From Isoetes taiwanensis (Eukaryota > Streptophyta > Lycopodiopsida > Isoetales > Isoetaceae): a DNA stretch of 64,000 nucleotides. Location: positions 186,001 through 250,000 of the forward strand of contig JAJEKV010000238.1 of assembly GCA_021234155.1 (NCBI GenBank), read 5' to 3'. Of the stretch, positions 57,010 to 64,000 are shown piece by piece. Every line of letters begins with the position of its first letter. Position 1 is the stretch's first letter. Below the pieces are notes generated by a model, which was given only the letters and a program-made list of their open reading frames with translations, was not told the DNA's origin and did not search any database. A program made the translations under genes and the position numbers.

Positions 57010-58230
57010 TATAACTAGGTTGGCTCCAATTTTGTATTTGTGTCTGCGGATAAATTGTCTGTCTTGTAGAAGGGTTTCAGATGAACTCCATTAACTAAGG
57101 ATGGAAGAGGAGTGCCATCCAACTCCCCCAGTTGAAATACTCCCAGATGAACTGCTTGTTTGATTTCATAGAGTCCTAACCAATGAAGTTGAAGTTTGAG
57201 TTTGGCAGGATGATTTTTGTATCTCGAATCATAAAGGAGGACTAAATTACCTTGAACTCTTCTGATCATGCCATGATTTCCTGATTTGATGTTCGGCCAG
57301 GACGCGGAGATAAGCATCTTGTCGAATTTCATCCAGTTGTTGAAATTGATAAACGCGCTCTTTAAGAGCAGCTGGAGGATTATGTGTGGTAGCTAACTAG
57401 AATTTAAGTCTTGGAAGGATATATTTGAAAGGCATCAAAGCTTCTTGACCATAGACAAGTTTGAAAGGAGTTTGCTCCAGCGATCTTGTATGTAGAATTG
57501 TATGCCCATAAAACTATCAGTAGTTTTTCATGCCAATCTTTTCTGGAAGCGTCAAGATTTTCTTTAGGATAGAGATGAGAGTTTTGTTGGTGCTTTCTGC
57601 AAGACTATTCCCTTGTGGATAGTACGGTGTACTTTTTCGGTGATGGTTACGAATAATCAGTGAGTTATTTGACGGTCACTGATAATTTCCATAGGACATC
57701 CAAAGCGAGTGATGATGTGCATGTAGAGAATCTTGGCCATGCTGGCTGCTGTGTTGTCTGGAAGTGTGCATAAGCTTCTGCCCACTTAGTAGCAGAATCC
57801 ATGAAGACGAGAATGTAGCATGCCTGACTGTGTATAGCAGGAGAATCCACGAGACCAATAAAATCCATTCCCCATTTATTGAAGGGAAGTGGCGTGTCAA
57901 CTAGGGTGAGCGGTAAGGCATCATGAGCCATCGGTATTGACAGACATCACAGTTACGTGCATGAGCATGAGCATCCTTGAAGAGCGTGGGCCAAAAATAG
58001 CCTGCCAGAAGGATTTTTCGTGTTGTCACCATTGAAATGTCCACCCCCAAGCGCTCATGATCTTGTTGGACGATGCGTGGAATTTCGTGGGAAAGAACAT
58101 ACCTTCAGAGAATCATATCTTTACCTCGTTTGTACAAGTGGCCTGCAACCATAGTATAATCACAGGCTTCACAAAGGAACTGCTGGTATTGAAGATGTTG
58201 GCATTATGGAAAAAGCATGGGGTCCGTGGG
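57010..58230 (-). pseudogene. Gypsy A integrase relic
   Basis: Minus-strand fragments include GMDFIGLVD and DSATKWAEAYA (first catalytic Asp region), then VLLYDSRYKN, HWLGLYEIKQ (GPY motif changed to GLY) and GTPLPSLVNGVHLKPF, in the order of gypsy B integrase. Many shifts and stops. No insertion separates it from the RNase H relic, so it gives the empty-site state for the CACTA-like insertion in gypsy B. Confidence 0.85.
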
Positions 58231-58234
58231 CGGG

Positions 58235-59007
58235 AGCGCTCCTATCAATAGATATTGCTAGTAATCATGGAACCAGTGAGGCGATGGCGGTAACAAAAAA
58301 TAGTTGGGCATCTGATAGAGTATCAGAAACACCTGATGATGGGTTGTCTGTATGAATGTGGGAGAGGTAGTTTGGAATATTATGAGACGTCCTTAGCTTA
58401 TGTATGATCTCAAAAGGAGTAAATTTCTGGAGGATGAGAACCCAACGTTATAATATGGTCCGTGGGCGTGGTTTTGTTGATCAAGGAGAGAAGAGTCTGA
58501 TGATCCACACAGAACTTTATTTTGCTACCCAGGAGATAATGGCGGAACTGTTGAACACAAAAGATGAGACCAAAAGCTTCACGCTATGTGGCAGCGTTCC
58601 GCAAGATTGAGCCTTCGACTGGTGAAACAAATGGACTTATCTCTATGAGGTCCATGTTCCTTAGAGAGAACAACACCAATTGCAAAGGCTGAGACGTCCA
58701 CATGAACACGAAAATGTTTGTCCGCATTGGGGTTCCACACCCAGTTTGCCTCACCACATGATCGAGAAGCACACCTGAAGTGATGCAGAAAGTGCACTTT
58801 TCAGAATTGAGGCCGATGCCAGACTCATCACATTTTTGAAGGACAAGCTCCAATTTGGAAAGGTTATCATCTTCCATGCTATGAGCGGAGAAGTCATCTT
58901 GAAAAACCTGAAGAAAGGCATTTTCCTTCATGAAATCTTGGAAGACTGAGAGCATGATGCGTTGAAGGTGGAAGATGAATTTTGAAAGACCAAAGGGGAT
59001 AACCTTA
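58235..59007 (-). pseudogene. Gypsy A RNase H and reverse transcriptase relic
   Basis: Frames contain FQDDFSAHS (the FQDD active site as in gypsy B), LVLQKCDESGIGLNSEKCTFCITSGVLLDHVV and FVHVDVSAFAIGVVL, with an internal deletion between RT and RNase H. It ends abruptly at 59007, where a copia element begins. RT N-terminus, gag and 5' LTR are not present to the right. Confidence 0.88.
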
Positions 59008-59319
59008 TGTCAACCTTTTAAAAACAGCCCTCCGACAGCCCAAGCGCTTCCTTCTTTCTTGAATCTTCTCTGGTTCTATCACTTAGATCTTCTGTGCCAC
59101 ACCAACAAAACTGCTATAACAGCCTTCTTCTGCACAAAAATGATCGTTCTTCCTTCTCTGGATGTAGCAGCAGACAATTCGCCTTCCATTAGTTAATCAC
59201 TAACGCTCACTATTACGATTCATCCTTTTATTGCTTCTATCTGGGCCACCACTTTTCCAAGTGCCCACACAAGGCCCATTGACTCCATGACAAGTGTACA
59301 GGCTGGATTTGATCTAACA
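59008..59319 (-). repeat. 3' LTR of a truncated Ty1/copia element
   Basis: 312 bp with TGTCAACC start and GATCTAACA end on the plus strand (TG...CA), followed by CTCCCCCT, the complement of a polypurine tract. The coding part on its right is copia type. Only one LTR is present. Confidence 0.75.
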
Positions 59320-59328
59320 TTCTCCCCC

Positions 59329-60230
59329 TCAGCCTGTACAACTCATGATTCCCATTTGCTCCCTTGCAACTAGTAGTTTTGGTTTAGTAAGAACCTTGGT
59401 TAAAACATTTGCTTCCTGCAATTTAGTAGGAATATATTTCACATCTATTTCTTCCTTTTCTACCTCATCTCGAATAAAATGGTGATGGACTTCTATATGC
59501 TTAGTTCGTGAATGACAAACTAGATTTTTGCTCATTACTATCCCGCTTTTGTTGTCACAATAAATTGTTGTAGCACCTGCACATGACTTCCCTAACTCCC
59601 TGAGCATTCTTCGTAACCAAATGATTTCCGATGCTACCAGAGAGACTGCCACATATTCTGCTTCTGCACTGGACTTTGCTACACGGTTGTTGCTTTTTGC
59701 TGGCCCATGATATTGCTGTGTCTCCAAGTTTGCAAAGATACCTAGATGTTGACTTTCTATCATCAATATCTCCTCCCCAATCCGCATCTGCATATCCAAC
59801 TAAATTATTCTCCACTCCTTGTAAAACGTAGTCGATGAGTTAAGGTACCTTTTAAATACCGAAGAATTCTTTTTGCGGCTATCCAGTGCTCCCTTCCAGA
59901 ATTATTCAAAAATCTGCTATGTAGATTAACAGCATAAGTGATATCTGGTCTTGTGCTATTTGCGGCATGCAACAAACTCCCAACCAACGACCTATAAGGT
60001 CTGGTTTTCATTTCTTTTTCCTCTTCAGGTGTTTTCGGAAACATCTTTCCTGATATTCTTGTTCCTGAAACTAATGGTGTTTTTGTTGCATTACAGTCAA
60101 GCGCATTTTGTTGATCTTTGAGTTTACACAGGTTCTGCCCGTCCATCAGCATTAATCTCAACATCCATGTAGTAGCAATAAAGCCTCCATAACTGGTAGC
60201 TGCAATATTCAGATTTCTCTTTTTGGCCAT
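59329..60230 (-). pseudogene. Copia RT C-terminus and RNase H, truncated
   Basis: Right to left: a copia RT end (RPYRSLVGSLLHAANSTRPDI, YAVN-HSRFL), a frame change near 59810, then copia RNase H (SSAEAEYVA, YCDNKSGIVMSKN, RTKHIEVHHHFIRD, EANVLTK). The first two thirds of the polyprotein (gag, protease, integrase and most of RT) and the 5' LTR are missing, with a break at about 60232. Confidence 0.9.
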
Positions 60231-60235
60231 GTAGA

Positions 60236-63200
60236 TTTATTTGGGCCTACAATTATGGATCCAACATCTAATTATAGGTTTAGGCACTCTGGCATATGAA
60301 GCTCTTTTAGATTTAGAACTCATTGCACGAATGTTTCGTTAACAAAACCATTTTTTTGTCGCTGAATATGCATCATTTACAGGGCAGGCATTGGTGCAAA
60401 ATGTTGTTGGAGTCCTTAGAATCCTCTTCATAAATTAGGATCAATTTATTTTCTTTGAATCTATATCTACCTCTATACCCCATTTGTTCAGGTCTACTCA
60501 AGTGTCAAAATTCTTAAGTGTCTATGTGCACTCTTAATGCAAGAGAACAAGTTCTAGACTGCAAACAAGCGACAAGTTTTTAGACTGCGAACAAACGTGA
60601 TTACATTTGGAGATTCCCATTAGCCAAGAGCTACCATCACAATGTATTGAAACATTGAAGCAGATAATTAGCTATTCGATGGTCTGCAAGGAGTTGGTAG
60701 GCCAGATTTTAGCCCGATTTAATAGTGCAAGTTTAAACCTCCATCAGATGGAACATGATAACCTGTTGCATCAATTTTTAAAAGAGTGTTTTTTGTTCCA
60801 CTGTAGAGGCAATGTTTATCACATGCAGAAAATGGTATAAGAACTTAGAGTGCTCATTACAATTGTATGTTGCTACAGACATATACTGTAGCTACAACCC
60901 ATCAACTCCCTCTCTTACTGACATGCCTATTGCCCCATATCTGATAGGATCTTCATCAACAGCTTTGGCACCCTCTTCACAGCTCAAGCAAGTTCTAACT
61001 TCACTGCCACATGAGCCCATATGTTCTGTTATTTCCTTAGTTTGCTAATTTATCTTAAGCAAATTGAACATGCGGCTCCTCTGTGGGAAATGCCCCGTGC
61101 AGCTGCATAGGAAGACCAACAAAGCTCTTAATAATGGTATACTCAAACCCCTTTCTAGATGTACACTTATAAGTAGACAATACGTTTTTAAGCTGATTGT
61201 CTGCATAGGATTGATCAAACCCATTGTCAAAAGTTCTGTTGACCAAATTGGTAAATAATGTCTCTCTAGGTTTATCAATAGTAGTATGGATATTAATGGG
61301 ACTTTTCCTTTTTTTGACTGATAAAAATGTCTATCTATTTTTGAATCTCAGATCCGTATTAGCATTGCATGGTAGAAATTTAACACTGAAATATTAAAGA
61401 CGAAATAATATGAAGATGTATAAGAATGTCAACCATCGTCATCTCAATATGCAGCCGCAGATGTGTTTGTTGTATTATTGGGTCTGCCATTGCAGCATGA
61501 GTGTTAATAGTCTGTACCCCATTTAAGGCCTCTATACAATTGTCTACGTTACCATCGATCAATCTTTTAGAGCTTTTAATAGAAGGGTCATTTTTCAATC
61601 AATAAGATTCACCATCTGCTCCTTAAGTTGATATGTACACTAAGTATCGCGGGTTTGTGTACAAGCGTCTTCTGCACATAGGCTCCTCTGGTTCACCTAT
61701 GAAATAAGGAAGGATCCATGAAGAATTTAAATAAAGATCCATAAACAAGACATGAGGTAAGAGGTTGGAAATGAAACACAACTGTCCTAAAGGTGCCTTC
61801 TCCTTTATTTGGTCTTATTCATACCATTCTTGCCTTAACTAAACATTAACCTGCATTAGAACCTGTGCTTTTTAGGCCTAGGAATATGCATCACAATTCG
61901 TTGTATTCTTCTATCAATTTGACTCATTATAACTGCAAAAATAGGCAAAAGATGAGAAAGTAGATGGAAGTGTTGGAATACAAAGATTTGCTACTCTATA
62001 CAAACCATCTTAAGCTGTTATAAATCAAAATCTTCTAACTGAATGGGCAATCTTCAATCAATGAAATGCATTATTTGCATGGCTATTCAACACTTGAGAT
62101 GTTGCTCGACGTAAGCCAGGGCTTGGAATGCTCCCTATGTTAGGAAAAATTGAAGTCTTTCTTATTTTAGGATAAATATAATAGTTCACCTAAAAAATAT
62201 AGGCTAACCTTTTGGTGTTGCTCAAAGGAATGTCGTTTTGAAAAAAATAGGCTTGAAACAAAGGTTTTTGGCGCTTTCCTTGCAAAGGCTTTGGTGGTTT
62301 GTGTGTGTTTTGAGGGAGGGGATTTGTTATATGAGGGAATGCCCTCTAGCCTAAGAATTATTTATTCATGGAATCTCTAGTTATCCAATTCATATGTTTA
62401 GATTTATAGAAAGTAAATTCATGAGGCATTTAGTATGATGAAATTAGGGATCCGATGTGCCATTATTCATGTATTCGGAACTAAAATGATGAGATTAAGA
62501 ACTAAAATGATGACATTACGAAGCGTGGCATTATTATTCCATTTTATTCAAGTCAAGTTCAAAGGTCATCTATAAGAAACAAACAACATGTTACTTCAAA
62601 GATTCCACATACCATGTTGCTTGCTTACATACCATGTCTACAATGTGAGAACAAATAAAAGCCCCATTTACACTGCATTCACAAAGGAGGAAAACATAAT
62701 TGATGAATATGTTTTGGCCCTTTCATCGTAGCGCAAACGAATAAATGTGTCTAGACAAATGATATTTTTCCCACTTTGGTTCAAGTAATTCTTATCATTG
62801 TTCAAATAGCCAAAATCCTATTTCTATATGACCAACATGTCAAGAAATTATGGAATTATTACATGTATTGCTACTTTTTCAAATAATTCAAGGTAATTAT
62901 TTACAAATAGCCAAAATCCTATTTCTATATGACCAACATATTAAAAAATTGTAGAATTACACATATTGATACTTCTTCAAATGACTCAAGGTAATTATTC
63001 ACAAAACCCTTTCGCGGGAAGACCCTTTACCTAGCTATAGCTAATAGATATGAACAACTTCATATGTTGATTGATATGTAGAACACTTGCAGTGGCATCC
63101 ACATGGCATTCCAATGATAACCAACAACAGTAGGAACAATCAAAGTTCACAGTTGCTAAAGCTCACATATAAACAGAAACAATGTCCTGTAACATTTGTA

Positions 63201-63330
63201 CAGTTAACATCCAAGATTGCACAATGGTTCTTTATTTTTGAATCTTAAAGCCTTGCTCTATATTACACTTGCCCTCCGAAAGACACTCTAGCCAACACCG
63301 AAGCAACCACCTTCTCAAATCATTACTAAA
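60236..63330. other. Intergenic DNA, no gene recognised
   Basis: Short open frames (60607-60840, 60812-61048, 61045-61278, 61380-61598) show no domain or splice context that I recognise. The stretch may belong to a Helitron-like element ending at about 63357, but I did not find a matching 5' end. It contains the 101-bp duplication at 62804-63002. Confidence 0.4.
62804..63002. repeat. Tandem duplication, period 101 bp
   Basis: AAATAGCCAAAATCCTATTT followed by CTATATGACCAACAT, TACT-TTTCAAAT-A and CAAGGTAATTATT occurs at 62804 and 62905, with about 10% differences. Confidence 0.8.
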
Positions 63331-63358
63331 GCCCGGCAACACCGGGCACCATAACTAT
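63331..63358 (+). mobile_element. Helitron-like 3' terminus, degenerate
   Basis: The hairpin GCCCGG-CAACA-CCGGGC (63331-63347) is followed seven bases later by CTAT and T. The layout is that of the Helitron A and B 3' ends, but the terminal tetranucleotide is CTAT instead of CTAG, and no 5' end was found. Confidence 0.4.
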
Positions 63359-64000
63359 TCCTATTAGGCACGTTAGCTATGTGTACCAAATATATGTTCC
63401 TTAAGGTCACTTTGACGCTTGGAATTGTTTAATAGCACCACGTTAGCTATTTGTACCAAATATGTTCCTTGGGTCACTTTGGCGCTTGTAATTGTCTAAT
63501 AGCTCCATATTTTGTGTTACACCACTTTTGACTTGCCTAAGATAGTGGTGTATTGATCTGTAGTTGTTTTTGGGCTGCTTAAAACTGCGGAAAGCATGCC
63601 TTTTTAGTGAATCACTCCCCCAAACATAGGGGAAGTAGTCAGAGAAAGAAAAGGACTGTTGGAAACATGCCTCTTTATTGAATCACTTCCTTAAACATAG
63701 AGGAAGTCAAAGAAAGAGAAATGTTCGGGTTGAGCAGCCACGATAAATTCATGGGCAATTATAAAAATGCCCTAGTATTTTACTTAAATTATAAAAATAC
63801 CCTTGTATTTCCATGAATTATAGAAATGCCCTTCCGTGCGATTTGGTCCTTACCAGGAGCTTTTGCCAAAATCACTTAAGTTTATGATGTGGCAAAATCG
63901 TTTTTATATGAATGGAACGGAATGGCATGGCTTTTGAAAATAAACCCTTGCTCAAGACTATGGCTCTAGCGACATCTGCCATTCCCATACACGTCCTTCC
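63359..64000. repeat. Tandem duplications, no gene
   Basis: CACGTTAGCTAT-TGTACCAAA plus GTTCCTT...GTCACTTTG-CGCTT occurs at about 63369 and 63437 (period about 68 bp). TGAATCACT-CC--AAACATA plus GAGGAAGT is duplicated at about 63608 and 63678. ATTATAAAAATGCCCT-type words recur at 63758-63835. No coding sequence seen. Confidence 0.6.

Noticed and set aside
60607..61598. Series of small frames on both strands
   Set aside because: No domain, no splice context and no conservation evidence in the window.

Overview
The window is nuclear DNA of a land plant. The evidence is a G-type lectin receptor kinase, an ARK-type (armadillo-repeat) kinesin with GT-AG introns, a PPR fragment and plant-style gypsy, copia, CACTA and Helitron elements. 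The AT-rich, transposon-dominated sequence would suit a large-genome plant such as a fern or lycophyte, but no single feature fixes the taxon. Only one apparently intact host gene is present, the receptor kinase at 1441-3969. All family assignments are read from motifs by eye.

Layout. 1-4100: receptor kinase, with a large foldback just upstream. 4095-8103: a broken ARK kinesin copy lying between two ~270-bp direct repeats. 9546-12298: Helitron A, carrying one exon-like segment. 12299-15837: no recognised gene. 15838-60235: one nested pile of transposons. 60236-64000: no recognised gene, with tandem duplications and one Helitron-like 3' end.

The nested pile. An old Ty3/gypsy element (gypsy A, minus strand) is the matrix. 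Its 3' LTR is at 15838-16405. Its remnants are at 16406-18531, 29678-30289, 48566-49212 and 56858-59007. Four things lie inside or against it. (1) TIR transposon 1 (18532-29677, 4-bp target duplication CAAT) itself contains Helitron B (23817-26291) and a LINE tail (19763-20351). (2) A younger full-length relative, gypsy B (30290-48565, LTRs about 2% different by hand count), contains a 7.4-kb CACTA-like element (36010-43430) with a PPR gene fragment. (3) TIR transposon 2 (49213-56857, 29-bp perfect TIRs, target duplication TGAT). (4) A truncated copia element (59008-60230).

Most interesting content. The two TIR transposons are diverged members of one family. Both have ends beginning GGG, a 4-bp target duplication, a multi-exon plus-strand transposase with a Cys/His cluster plus FSDG/WSDG...QFK and HGKGEHD motifs, and a convergent minus-strand gene coding for a coiled coil and a RING-type finger. 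Sola is the nearest superfamily I can suggest, as inference. Virtual removal of each transposon restores collinearity of gypsy A with gypsy B, which fixes both termini. In addition, the gypsy family carries a 988-codon ORF after integrase that runs into the LTR, and a small opposite-strand ORF with its own TATA box that is recognisable in both gypsy copies. Most transposon genes here are broken by stops or frameshifts.
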